Shown here one piece after another: positions 1 to 8,362 of a DNA stretch of 33,781 bases. How positions within the stretch are numbered: the stretch's first letter is position 1; every line of letters starts with the position of its first letter. Location of the stretch: the NCBI GenBank assembly GCA_002305535.1, contig DBRE01000084.1:1-33781 (forward strand), in the 5' to 3' direction. Position numbers and translations under genes: made by a program. The notes beneath the pieces are model-generated. The model saw only the letters and a list, made by a program, of their open reading frames with translations, was not told the DNA's origin and did no database searches. Source of the stretch: Syntrophomonas sp. UBA1376 (GTDB lineage: Bacteria; Bacillota; Syntrophomonadia; Syntrophomonadales; Syntrophomonadaceae).

Positions 1-116
1 TTTTGGGGCAGGATTTTCGAAAAGTATGTCGAATAGATATGCTTTGTCTTTGTACTTGTGATTTAAATTGGTAAGGATGCAAATAATAAATAATAATTTG
101 GGAGGTCAGAGTAGGT

Positions 117-1229
117 ATGAATTGGAGGAAGCTGGGGATTTTCCTGCTGATGTTGGTCTTTGCGGCCACTATGGTGGTAGGTTGTGGTGACTCTCAGGAC
201 AATGATGCTCAGGCACCAGACCAGTCTCAACAAGAAGAATTTAAGGTCGGTTTCATTTACATCGGGGCTCCTGGGGATGCTGGATGGACTTTTGCCCACG
301 ATCAAGGCAGAAAGTATTTGGAAGAACAGATTCCGGGTATTAAGACTATTACCCTGGAAAACGTGCCAGAAGGTGCTGACGCCGAGCGTAGCATCGAGCA
401 ATTGGTTCAGGAAGGTTGCCAGGTAGTGATAGCTAACAGCTTTGGCTATGGCGATCCTATGCTGGAAGTAGCCAAGCGCTATCCTGATGTTTCATTCCTG
501 CACTGTTCAGGACTGAGTACCGCTGACAATGTTTCCACCTTTTTTGGCCGGATCTATCAGGCTCGCTATTTAAGCGGTATGATAGCTGGTGCTATGACTG
601 AAACTAACAAAATTGGCTATGCGGCTGCCTATGCTATTCCCGAAGTCATTCGTGGTATCAATGCCTTCACACTAGGTGTGCAAGCAGTCAATCCTGATGC
701 TACCGTACAGGTTGTTTGGTCCAACACTTGGGTAGATCCAACCCTGGAAAAACAAGCTGCGGAAAGTTTGATTGCGGCGGGCTGTGACGTATTGGCCCAG
801 CACGCTGATACACCGGCTGTGCAGCAAGCTGCCCAAGATGCGGGTATCCTTTCCGTTGGATATAACAGTGACATGCGTAAATTCGCTCCGGATGCTAACT
901 TGACTTCACCGGTTTGGAACTGGGGGCCCTATTATGTGCGGGCTATTTCGGGCATCATGGATGGAACCTGGGAGAGCGAAGCCTACTGGGGTGGTATGGT
1001 TGACGGCATAGTTGACCTGGCTCCCATTGCTGACAAGGTTCCAACCGAAGTCAAAGATCAGGTTGCAGCCAAAAAACAGGAAATCATCCAGGGTGAATGG
1101 GATGTATTCATGGGCCCCGTCAAAGCTCAGGATGGGACTGTTAAAGTGCCGGAAGGCCAGGTAATGACTGATGATGAAATGCTCAGCATGGATTGGTTCG
1201 TCTATGGAGTAGAAGGTACCATAGAGTAA
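117..1229 (+). CDS. BMP-family ABC transporter substrate-binding lipoprotein
   Basis: Extracytoplasmic solute-binding lipoprotein of the BMP/PnrA/TmpC family, 370 aa, which would deliver substrate to the permeases encoded downstream. The N-terminus is a lipoprotein signal: charged MNWRK, a hydrophobic stretch, then a VVGC lipobox with the lipidated Cys at residue 23, followed by a short polar linker. The mature part begins with FKVGFIYIGAPGDAGWTF, typical of the family's first lobe. GGAGGT at 101-106 sits 10 nt before the ATG. Known members (PnrA, and B. subtilis NupN, formerly YufN) bind purine nucleosides, so nucleoside uptake is the best guess; the substrate cannot be read from sequence. 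First gene of a four-gene operon. Confidence 0.9.
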   Translation: MNWRKLGIFLLMLVFAATMVVGCGDSQDNDAQAPDQSQQEEFKVGFIYIGAPGDAGWTFAHDQGRKYLEEQIPGIKTITLENVPEGADAERSIEQLVQEGCQVVIANSFGYGDPMLEVAKRYPDVSFLHCSGLSTADNVSTFFGRIYQARYLSGMIAGAMTETNKIGYAAAYAIPEVIRGINAFTLGVQAVNPDATVQVVWSNTWVDPTLEKQAAESLIAAGCDVLAQHADTPAVQQAAQDAGILSVGYNSDMRKFAPDANLTSPVWNWGPYYVRAISGIMDGTWESEAYWGGMVDGIVDLAPIADKVPTEVKDQVAAKKQEIIQGEWDVFMGPVKAQDGTVKVPEGQVMTDDEMLSMDWFVYGVEGTIE

Positions 1230-1252
1230 TCAAAGGCCGGACTTGTCTTAAT

Positions 1253-1275
1253 AAGGCGGCGTTAAGCCGCCTTTT
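1253..1275 (+). terminator. Intra-operon hairpin after the binding-protein gene
   Basis: A perfect 8-bp stem (AAGGCGGC, 1253-1260, with GCCGCCTT, 1266-1273) closes a 5-nt GTTAA loop and runs into TTTTC. It lies between the lipoprotein stop and the ATPase ribosome binding site. The U-tract is short, so it is probably a partial terminator or 3'-end stabiliser that keeps binding-protein mRNA above that of the membrane components, a common arrangement in ABC importer operons. The role is inferred. Confidence 0.6.
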
Positions 1276-1291
1276 CACTTGGAGGCTTAGC

Positions 1292-2809
1292 ATGAAACGT
1301 ATGCCAATTATAGAAATGGTAGGAATCAACAAGTCTTTTCCCGGGGTACGGGCCAACAAAAATATCAACTTTCGTGTTTATCCGGGAGAAATACATGCCC
1401 TACTAGGGGAAAACGGAGCCGGAAAATCGACCTTGATGAGTATTTTGGCCGGGTTATATCGGCCGGATTCTGGAACCATCAAAGTAAAAGGCAGTCCGGT
1501 ACGCCTACGCTCGCCTCGCCTGGCCTTGCAGGCGGGCATCGGTATGATCTATCAGCATTTCCGTCTGGTCAACAATCTTACTGTAGCGGAAAATGTGATG
1601 TTGGGATCCCCGGGGAGAATTAGGACCCGGGGTGATCTGATTGAAAAAAGGGTGCGGGAGTTATCGGAAAAGTACGGGATGGCAGTTAACCCCCATGCTC
1701 GCATCAGTCACCTTTCTTTAGGTGAGCAACAGCGGGTGGAAATACTGAAGATGCTGTACCGAGGCTGTGACACCTTGATTATGGACGAGCCCACCACAGT
1801 GCTGACTCCCCAGGAGGTCAAAGACCTGTTTAACACCATGCGTTTAATGGCTGACCGGGGCAAGGCGGTAGTCCTTATCACTCATAAACTAAACGAGGTT
1901 ATGGAGATCGCTGATTATGTGACGGTTTTGCGCCGGGGAGAAGTAGTGGGCAGTGATCACATTGAAAACCTGGATGAAAATGCGCTGACTCACATGATGG
2001 TGGCTCGGGATGTTATATTTCAAGAATTGAACCGCGCCACCCAATCAGGTTCAACCGTACTGGAAATAAAGGATCTTACGGTCCCCAGTGATCGAGGCCA
2101 TGCTGCAGTGCGTAAGGCTAATCTGGAGCTGCATCAGGGAGAGATCATGGCTATAGCTGGAGTTGCCGGTAACGGCCAGCGGGAACTGGTAGAGGCTATG
2201 GCTGGGCTGCGGCCCATAAGAGCCGGGAGCATTCGCATGCAGGGCAAAGAGATCAGTCACCTGTCTGCTCGGGAGCGTACTGCTATGGGACTGACTCTTA
2301 TTCCCGAAGATCGTATGGGTATGGGACTGGTTCCCAATACCAGTGTGGTTGAAAACGCTATGCTGCGTAATTATCAGTTTCCTGAATACCGACGGGGCGG
2401 TTTATTAAACTATGCTAAACTAGAAGCATATACCCATAGCCTGATCGATCGTTACCAGGTAGTGGTGGCGGACATTCACCATCCGGTCAATTATTTATCT
2501 GGGGGCAATCTGCAAAAACTTTTACTGGGTCGAGAATTGGATCTGAATCCCAAAGTACTGATAGCTGCCTATCCGGTACGGGGATTGGATGTAGCTGCCG
2601 CCCAGGCGGTCAATGAAATAATGCTGGAGGAACGCAGCAAGGGAACCGCTATTTTGCTGGTTCTGGAGGATCTGGATGATATTTTCCGACTGGCTGACCG
2701 GGTAGCAGTAATGTATGACGGTGAGATAAAGGCAGTTTTAGATGTTAGCGAGACGGATATCGATAGTATTGGCGCTCTAATGTTGGGAGCCCAAAGGGTA
2801 GGAGTGTAA
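1292..2809 (+). CDS. ABC transporter ATP-binding protein with two nucleotide-binding domains (nucleoside-type)
   Basis: Energising subunit of the importer, 505 aa, with two fused ATPase domains as in sugar/nucleoside ABC ATPases (B. subtilis NupO, formerly YufO). Domain 1 has Walker A GENGAGKST (residues 39-47), signature LSLGEQQR and Walker B LIMDEPT. Domain 2 has a degenerate P-loop, GVAGNGQREL, and signature LSGGNLQK; where a Walker B DEPTRGLD would be expected it reads AAYPVRGLD. The second site is therefore probably catalytically weak, as is usual in this family. The ATG at 1292 is chosen because GGAGG (1281-1285) lies 6 nt upstream; an in-frame start at 1193 would overlap the lipoprotein gene and add an unrelated 33-residue tail. 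Confidence 0.92.
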   Translation: MKRMPIIEMVGINKSFPGVRANKNINFRVYPGEIHALLGENGAGKSTLMSILAGLYRPDSGTIKVKGSPVRLRSPRLALQAGIGMIYQHFRLVNNLTVAENVMLGSPGRIRTRGDLIEKRVRELSEKYGMAVNPHARISHLSLGEQQRVEILKMLYRGCDTLIMDEPTTVLTPQEVKDLFNTMRLMADRGKAVVLITHKLNEVMEIADYVTVLRRGEVVGSDHIENLDENALTHMMVARDVIFQELNRATQSGSTVLEIKDLTVPSDRGHAAVRKANLELHQGEIMAIAGVAGNGQRELVEAMAGLRPIRAGSIRMQGKEISHLSARERTAMGLTLIPEDRMGMGLVPNTSVVENAMLRNYQFPEYRRGGLLNYAKLEAYTHSLIDRYQVVVADIHHPVNYLSGGNLQKLLLGRELDLNPKVLIAAYPVRGLDVAAAQAVNEIMLEERSKGTAILLVLEDLDDIFRLADRVAVMYDGEIKAVLDVSETDIDSIGALMLGAQRVGV

Positions 2810-2810
2810 A

Positions 2811-3869
2811 ATGAGGCTGAGGCTCGTACGCAGAAATAATGATTCCTGGTTGATCAAAGTAGCAGTACCGATAGCATCGATTTTGCTGGCCATATTGGTG
2901 GGCTGGATATTCCTGGCCCTTTCAGGTTATGAAGCGGCTGAGACTTATCGACGCATGTTTTACGGAGCCTTTGGCAGTGCTTATAATATCTCAGAAACGA
3001 TCGTAAAAGCCATACCTCTGGCTCTGGCAGGATTGGCGGTATCAGTTGCGTTTCGCATGAAGCTTTGGAATATAGGTGCAGAGGGTCAGCTCTATATGGG
3101 AGCTTTTGCAGCGGGTGGAGTTGTTATGATGCTGGGGGACTGGCCTTCGATATTACTGTTGCCTTTGATGATGGTGGCCGGGTTTATCGCTGGGGCTCTG
3201 TGGGGATTTATACCCGGAGTGTTACGAGCTCTATGGAATGTAAATGAGACTATCACCAGTTTGCTGCTTAATTATGTAGCGATTGCCTGGGTAGGTTTTT
3301 GGGTGTTCGGGCCCTGGAAAGATCCTAATGCCATGGGTTTTCCCCTGGCCCCCCGCTTTCCTGAAGCAGCCTACCTGCCGGTTATACCAGGCAGTCGGGT
3401 TCATATAGGAATATTGGTGGCTATATTGGTAGCCATTGTATTATACATAGTTCTGAAGTATACCCGCTGGGGTTATGAAGTGCGGGTGACCGGTGAGAGC
3501 CAGGAAGCGGCTCGTTATGCCGGTATGGATGTCGCCAAGAATATTATTCTGGTCATGCTGATCAGTGGGGGAATTGCCGGGATCACAGGTATGATAGAGG
3601 TGTCCGGTATAACCCATCGACTGCAGCAGGATATTTCGGCCGGTTATGGATACACCGGTATTATTGTAGCTTGGTTAGCCCGCCTGAATCCTTTTGCGAT
3701 TCTATTGGTTGCTTTCTTATTTGGGGCTCTCCTGGTGGGAGGATTTGGGGTACAGACCTACGGCATTCCCTATGCGATCGTACTGATGCTTCAGGGAGCG
3801 GTGCTATTCTTCCTGTTGGCAGGGGAGATAATGATGAAAAATCGTGTGATCATAAGCAGGGAGGATTAA
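2811..3869 (+). CDS. ABC transporter permease, BMP/nucleoside importer, first subunit
   Basis: Integral membrane permease, 352 aa, of the branched-chain/ribose/nucleoside-type permease family (NupP-like, formerly YufP). There are many hydrophobic segments, starting at about residues 18-40 (VAVPIASILLAILVGWIFLAL). The motif LWNIGAEGQLYMGAFAAGGV near residues 85-105 and NVNETITSLLLNYVAI are characteristic of the subfamily. The ATG begins one base after the ATPase stop codon, so translation is probably coupled. Substrate choice cannot be deduced from the permease. Confidence 0.92.
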   Translation: MRLRLVRRNNDSWLIKVAVPIASILLAILVGWIFLALSGYEAAETYRRMFYGAFGSAYNISETIVKAIPLALAGLAVSVAFRMKLWNIGAEGQLYMGAFAAGGVVMMLGDWPSILLLPLMMVAGFIAGALWGFIPGVLRALWNVNETITSLLLNYVAIAWVGFWVFGPWKDPNAMGFPLAPRFPEAAYLPVIPGSRVHIGILVAILVAIVLYIVLKYTRWGYEVRVTGESQEAARYAGMDVAKNIILVMLISGGIAGITGMIEVSGITHRLQQDISAGYGYTGIIVAWLARLNPFAILLVAFLFGALLVGGFGVQTYGIPYAIVLMLQGAVLFFLLAGEIMMKNRVIISRED

Positions 3870-3870
3870 C

Positions 3871-4800
3871 ATGGAAATCAATGGAATCGCCGCCCTTCTT
3901 GCAGTGGCTATAGTGGCTGGTACTCCGCTTCTTTATGCGGCTATGGGTGAGGTCATGGCAGAAAGATCCGGGATCTTGAACCTGGGTGTAGAAGGAATGA
4001 TGCTGGTAGGAGCAGTTTCTGGCTTTATGGTCACTATCATCACCGGCAATCATTGGATAGGGATCCTGGCTGCCGCCGGAGGGGGAGCAGTGATGGCCGC
4101 TATCCATGCCTTCATAACTATTACCTTGAAAGGCAATCAGGTAGTGAGCGGTCTGGCTTTGACCATATTCGGAACGGGAACCAGCGGATTCTTAGGCAAA
4201 AACTATGTAGGTATGCCGGCTGTGGATCGTTTCACTCCTATTGACATACCTTATTTATGTGATATCCCGGTATTGGGAACCATATTGTTTAAGCATGATG
4301 CCATGGTTTACCTGAGCATTTTAACAGCCATCGTATTGTGGTATATCCTCTATCGAACCAGCTGGGGATTGAGCATCCGCGCCGTGGGAGAAAACCCGGC
4401 AGCGGCTGATGCTGTTGGCATTAGTGTTTCCCGGGTGCGCTATATGGCTACCATCATCGGGGGCATCATGGCTGGGCTGGGCGGAGCCTACCTGTCTTTG
4501 GCTTATGCGCCTACCTGGCAAGAGAGTATAACTGCCGGACGAGGCTGGATAGCGGTCGCTCTGGTTATCTTTGCTTTGTGGAACCCTCTCCTGGCTGTGG
4601 CAGGCTCCTATCTTTTCGGAGGTGTGGAGGCCCTGACTTTCCGCATTCAGACAGCCGGGATCCATGTTTCGCCATTTTTCCTGTCTATGTTGCCTTATCT
4701 GTTTACTATTCTGGTTCTGGTCATAGTGACCATTCGCAGGCGGCAGGAGGCCGGTGTACCGGCGGCACTTGGATTTCCTTATGACCGCGAGGAACGCTGA
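3871..4800 (+). CDS. ABC transporter permease, BMP/nucleoside importer, second subunit
   Basis: Second permease, 309 aa, paired with the preceding one to form the heterodimeric channel (NupQ-like, formerly YufQ). The N-terminal half holds the family motif MAERSGILNLGVEGMMLVGA, followed by further membrane segments. A GGGAGG ribosome binding site precedes the ATG, which starts one base after the upstream stop. The last codons and the TGA stop coincide with a GAACGCTGA motif that recurs at another gene end in this window (see repeat entries). Confidence 0.92.
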   Translation: MEINGIAALLAVAIVAGTPLLYAAMGEVMAERSGILNLGVEGMMLVGAVSGFMVTIITGNHWIGILAAAGGGAVMAAIHAFITITLKGNQVVSGLALTIFGTGTSGFLGKNYVGMPAVDRFTPIDIPYLCDIPVLGTILFKHDAMVYLSILTAIVLWYILYRTSWGLSIRAVGENPAAADAVGISVSRVRYMATIIGGIMAGLGGAYLSLAYAPTWQESITAGRGWIAVALVIFALWNPLLAVAGSYLFGGVEALTFRIQTAGIHVSPFFLSMLPYLFTILVLVIVTIRRRQEAGVPAALGFPYDREER

Positions 4801-4824
4801 ATTATTGTGACGCAGATTAACGCA
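4792..4824. repeat. Intergenic repeat copy A (GAACGCTGA ... ACGCAGATTAACGCA)
   Basis: GAACGCTGA (4792-4800) is followed after 9 nt by ACGCAGATTAACGCA (4810-4824). The same two blocks in the same order occur at 22420-22448, also over the stop codon of an upstream gene. Short CGCAGAT/AACGC repeats are widespread in bacterial intergenic DNA; two copies here suggest a dispersed family. No function is claimed. Confidence 0.5.
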
Positions 4825-5016
4825 CCCTACGGGTACCACTGATGCTCCTTATAGTAGCTATTAAGGTTGCTGATTCTTATGATTTGACATAAAAAGCAGC
4901 AATCAATCTGCATGAAAAACAGGTCAAGGTATTTTCTTATTGAACATGTAGACAATAATCAAGGAGTTAATTATATTGAGTGGTAGCAAATGCCAATTTA
5001 CCTGCAGGAGGAAGAT

Positions 5017-6447
5017 ATGATAGATCGCATCCTTTTGGCGGAGATCTTGGACGAGGCCTTGAAAAAGGGCGGTGACTTTGCCGAAATATATATCGAGGAA
5101 AAAGTCAGTACCAGTGTATATTGTGAAGAAGACCGCATTGAGAAAATCAACAGCGGCCGGGAAAAGGGTGCTGGCATTCGCATCCTGGCAGGAGGGCGCA
5201 CATCTTACGTTTATACCAACGATTTGAGCCGGAATGGCCTTTTGAAAGCGGCCCAGGTGGCGGGTCATGCGGCGCGATCTCATCAAGCTGAGGCTCGAGC
5301 CCCGATTGAATTGAATCTAAAAGCGGGCCCCGACCCGATTCACTGGCGACGGCTTCCCGAAGATGTTCTCTTTGACGAAAAAATAGAGCATGTCCTGGCA
5401 GCCAATCGTGCTGCTCGGGAGTTGGGGGAAGAAATCAAACAAGTGACGGTGGGGGTTGGTGATCACCACAAATCCGTGTTGATCGCCAACAGTGATGGCG
5501 AATTGATCGAAGATGACCGGGTGCGGATGCGTTTCTTGGTAAGTACGGTGGCAGAACGCCACGGGGTCATCCAGACTGGTTATGAGTCGGCTGGTGGTGT
5601 GACTGGATGGGAACTATTGGACGATATCTCTCCGGTAGATATGGCGCACAAGGCTGGTAAACTGGCTATCAAAATGCTGGATGCCCAACCTGCTCCCCTG
5701 GGAAGAATGCCGGTGGTCATGTCTGCAGAGGCGGGAGGAACCATGGTACATGAAGCCTGTGGACATGGATTGGAAGCTGATTTGGTGCAGAAGGGCTTAT
5801 CGGTTTATCGTAACAAAATGGGTACTCAGGTAGCATCTCCCCTGGTTAGTGTTATCGACGATGCCACTCTGCAGGGTAAATATGGCTCCATGCGCTTTGA
5901 TGATGAAGGCACACCCGGACAGAAAACGATTTTGATAGACCAAGGTCAGCTGGTGGGTTATATGTATGATCGCCTCACTGCCAGCAAAGATCAGCTGGCA
6001 TCTACCGGTAACGGACGCCGGGAATCTTACCAGCATAAACCCATTCCCCGCATGACCAATACAATAATAGCTGCCGGCGAGGACGACCCGGAGGGAATCA
6101 TACGCTCTACAAACCAGGGACTTTTGGTCAAGAAAATGGGCGGTGGACAAGTCAATACTACCAATGGCGATTTCGTTTTCGAAATACAGGAAGGTTATCT
6201 GATCGAAAATGGTGAGATCGGGGCTCCCGTGCGAGGGGCGACTCTGACCGGAAATGGCCCGCAGGTCTTGGCCAGTATTGACCGAGTAGGGCGCGACTTG
6301 GGTTATGCTATCGGAACCTGTGGCAAAGATGGGCAGGGTGTGCCGGTTGCTGATGCCCAGCCCACTATTCGCATAAAGGAATTGACCGTGGGAGGTACTG
6401 CTCACGATGAGGATAAACCGGCGATATACAGGATAAGAAGGAAGTAG
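5017..6447 (+). CDS. tldD: TldD-family metalloprotease subunit
   Basis: Catalytic subunit of the TldD/TldE (PmbA) heterodimeric metalloprotease, 476 aa, known to degrade unfolded peptides and to act in maturation of some peptide antibiotics. The zinc-site motif HEACGH lies at residues 245-250, within AGGTMVHEACGHGLEADL. The C-terminal domain has the usual ASTGNGRRESY and NTTNGDFVFEIQEGYLIENGE stretches. I chose ATG 5017 because AGGAGGAAG (5006-5014) lies just upstream; an in-frame ATG at 4990 would add nine residues but lacks a close ribosome binding site. The partner gene begins directly after the stop codon. Confidence 0.93.
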   Translation: MIDRILLAEILDEALKKGGDFAEIYIEEKVSTSVYCEEDRIEKINSGREKGAGIRILAGGRTSYVYTNDLSRNGLLKAAQVAGHAARSHQAEARAPIELNLKAGPDPIHWRRLPEDVLFDEKIEHVLAANRAARELGEEIKQVTVGVGDHHKSVLIANSDGELIEDDRVRMRFLVSTVAERHGVIQTGYESAGGVTGWELLDDISPVDMAHKAGKLAIKMLDAQPAPLGRMPVVMSAEAGGTMVHEACGHGLEADLVQKGLSVYRNKMGTQVASPLVSVIDDATLQGKYGSMRFDDEGTPGQKTILIDQGQLVGYMYDRLTASKDQLASTGNGRRESYQHKPIPRMTNTIIAAGEDDPEGIIRSTNQGLLVKKMGGGQVNTTNGDFVFEIQEGYLIENGEIGAPVRGATLTGNGPQVLASIDRVGRDLGYAIGTCGKDGQGVPVADAQPTIRIKELTVGGTAHDEDKPAIYRIRRK

Positions 6448-7800
6448 GTGAAGGGTTCTTTGCAGGAACGATTGACCCGCCTCGGACAAGAGGTACTTGA
6501 CCAGGCTAACCGTCTGGGAGTCGATGCCGAGGTCTTTTTACTGCATAATCGAGAATTAAGTATAGAGGTTAGTGATGGGCAGGTGGAAACCCTCAAGGAA
6601 GCAGAGGAGATGGGACTAGGTCTACGAGTGATCAAGGATAACCGATTGGGATTTGCGTTCACCAGTGATTTCTCTCCCCAGGCTCTGCAGGATGTGGTAC
6701 AAGATGCGGTCAGCATCTGCAGCTTTACTTCCCCTGACCAGTTTCAGGCCTTGCCCAGCGGGCCGAAAAGCTACCCATCTCTCCAAGTATTTGACCCCAC
6801 CATTTCCCAAACAACTATGGAAGAAAAAATCGAATTAGCCCGCCAGGCAGAGAGAGCTACCCGGCAATATGATCGGCGCATCAGTGTTATTGAACGGGCT
6901 GGTTATGAAGATAGCGAGTTTCACTCTCTCATTCTCAATAGCCGGGGAATAAAGGCCTATGCCCAGGGCAATTTCTGCGGAACCTATGTATTTGCCGTGG
7001 CTGAGGAAGAGGGCGATGCCCAAACCGGGTTTTCCATGAGCATCAAACAGAGCCTGACCGACTTGGATCCTCTGGCAGTTGGCCAGGAAGCGGCTCATAA
7101 TGCGATACGCAGTCTGCATGCACGCAGTGCTCCTTCAGGCAGAGTTCCCTGTATCATGGAGCCCTATGTGGCTACGCGCTTTTTAGGAATGATCGCGCAA
7201 ATGGTGGATGCCGAAGCGATCCAGAGAAATAAGTCTTTATTCAGAGGACGCCTGGGACAGAGAGTAGGATCACCGGTATTATCATTGGTCGATGATGGCA
7301 CTTATCCCGGTGGTATTGGCAGTTTCCCCTTTGACAGTGAAGGAGTGCCTTCCCAGCGTACCCAATTAATACGGGAAGGTCAGTTAGTAGCATATCTTTA
7401 CGATACTTATACTGCTAATCGAGATAAAACCACCTCCACTGGTAATGGTCGGCGTAGTTCCTTTCGGGGATTACCCTCAGTGGGCAGCACCAATTTTATG
7501 TTAGAACCGGGTACTTTAACACTGGAGGAATTAATGAACGATATTCCTTACGGTTTTTATATCACTGAAGTTATGGGAATGCACACTGCTAACCCCATTT
7601 CCGGGGAGTTTTCCGTGGGTGCAGCTGGACTCCTGATCGAAAAGGGCCGCTTATCAACACCGGTGCGGGGAGTTACCATTGCCGGTAATATCATACAGCT
7701 ATTGGAACAAGTAGAAGCCGTAGGCAGTGACCTGCGTTTCTTCGGGGGACGGGGAGCGCCGTCCTTGCGCATCAGATCTCTGAGTCTGGGCGGGGATTAA
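6448..7800 (+). CDS. tldE: TldE/PmbA-family protein, partner of TldD
   Basis: Non-catalytic partner of the TldD/TldE protease, 450 aa. It shares the fold of its neighbour (TSTGNGRRSSF, PISGEFSVGAAGLLIEKG) but the HExxxH position is replaced by a histidine-free MEPYVATRFLGMIA, as expected for TldE. It starts with GTG immediately after the tldD stop codon, with GGAAG (6440-6444) as the ribosome binding site, so the two subunits are translationally coupled. Physiological substrates in this organism are unknown. Confidence 0.92.
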   Translation: MKGSLQERLTRLGQEVLDQANRLGVDAEVFLLHNRELSIEVSDGQVETLKEAEEMGLGLRVIKDNRLGFAFTSDFSPQALQDVVQDAVSICSFTSPDQFQALPSGPKSYPSLQVFDPTISQTTMEEKIELARQAERATRQYDRRISVIERAGYEDSEFHSLILNSRGIKAYAQGNFCGTYVFAVAEEEGDAQTGFSMSIKQSLTDLDPLAVGQEAAHNAIRSLHARSAPSGRVPCIMEPYVATRFLGMIAQMVDAEAIQRNKSLFRGRLGQRVGSPVLSLVDDGTYPGGIGSFPFDSEGVPSQRTQLIREGQLVAYLYDTYTANRDKTTSTGNGRRSSFRGLPSVGSTNFMLEPGTLTLEELMNDIPYGFYITEVMGMHTANPISGEFSVGAAGLLIEKGRLSTPVRGVTIAGNIIQLLEQVEAVGSDLRFFGGRGAPSLRIRSLSLGGD

Positions 7801-7820
7801 GAAGAGGGGAGTGGAAGCAT

Positions 7821-8264
7821 ATGGCCAATATTCTGGTGATCCATGGGCCTAACCTCAACCTTTTGGGGGAACGGGAGCAGTCTATCTATGGGAAACAGAG
7901 CCTGGAAGATATTAATAGAGGCATGGTGGATAAGGCAGTTGAGTATCAGGTTACGGTGGAGTGCTTCCAATCAAATCATGAAGGGGATATTGTTGACCGT
8001 ATACAGGCGGCGCGGGGCAAGTTCGATGCCATGATCATAAATGCAGCTGCTTTTACCCATTACAGTATTGCCATCGCTGATGCCTTGCGTTCCTTTAAGG
8101 GGCCTATTGTGGAGGTACATATATCTAATATTTATCAGCGCGAAGAATATCGTCATAACTCTGTCATATCAGCAGTGGCCACTGGTGGAATTTTTGGCCT
8201 GGGAACCCAGGGCTACCAACTAGCTCTGCAAGCGGTGGTTAAGATGCTGAAGGAGAGTCAATGA
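7821..8264 (+). CDS. aroQ: 3-dehydroquinate dehydratase, type II
   Basis: Cytoplasmic enzyme of the shikimate pathway that dehydrates 3-dehydroquinate to 3-dehydroshikimate; the usual active form is a dodecamer. At 147 aa it has the normal length. Family motifs are HGPNLNLLGERE (residues 8-19), the catalytic Tyr23 on the lid loop, FQSNHEGDIVD, INAAAFTHYS (Asn74, His80) and VEVHISNIYQREEYRHNS with the catalytic His100. AGGGGAG precedes ATG 7821. It lies 20 nt after tldE and before pepQ and efp, the aroQ-pepQ-efp order seen in B. subtilis (yqhS-yqhT-efp). Confidence 0.96.
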   Translation: MANILVIHGPNLNLLGEREQSIYGKQSLEDINRGMVDKAVEYQVTVECFQSNHEGDIVDRIQAARGKFDAMIINAAAFTHYSIAIADALRSFKGPIVEVHISNIYQREEYRHNSVISAVATGGIFGLGTQGYQLALQAVVKMLKESQ

Positions 8265-8275
8265 TAAAGCAAAGA

Positions 8276-8304
8276 GCAAGTTAGGGGACGGTCCTTCCAC
8301 TTGC
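8276..8304. repeat. REP-like imperfect palindrome, GGGGACGGT family
   Basis: GCAAGT (8276-8281) and ACTTGC (8299-8304) flank AGGGGACGGTCCTTCC. The left part matches the arm of the large hairpin at 31665-31762 (GCAAGAGGGGACGGTTCTTTC) apart from a 2-nt insertion and two T/C changes. It is best read as a degenerate, shortened member of the same family, lying just after aroQ. Confidence 0.55.
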
Positions 8305-8317
8305 GCGGGTGAACGGG

Positions 8318-8333
8318 ACGATGTGGGCATCGT
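8318..8333. repeat. Short palindrome ACGATG-TGGG-CATCGT
   Basis: A 6-bp stem with a TGGG loop in the aroQ-pepQ gap. The core CGATGTGGGCATCG is the exact reverse complement of the core of the hairpin at 10023-10044. The two are therefore oppositely oriented members of one repeat family, bracketing pepQ and efp. Confidence 0.5.
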
Positions 8334-8362
8334 ACTCTACGATACAACAATGAGGTGAGCAA

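Noticed and set aside
1..116. Possible purine riboswitch ahead of the nucleoside-type importer
   Set aside because: Only 116 bases are visible; I could not find the aptamer's conserved core or a terminator stem. The leader may extend outside the window.
4874..4950. TTGACA in the gap before tldD as a promoter
   Set aside because: A good -35 hexamer is present near 4884 but no acceptable -10 lies 16-18 bp downstream.
5797..6489. A 230-codon open frame on the minus strand over tldD
   Set aside because: It is antisense to the conserved TldD catalytic domain, has no ribosome binding site and resembles no protein; long antisense frames arise from codon bias.
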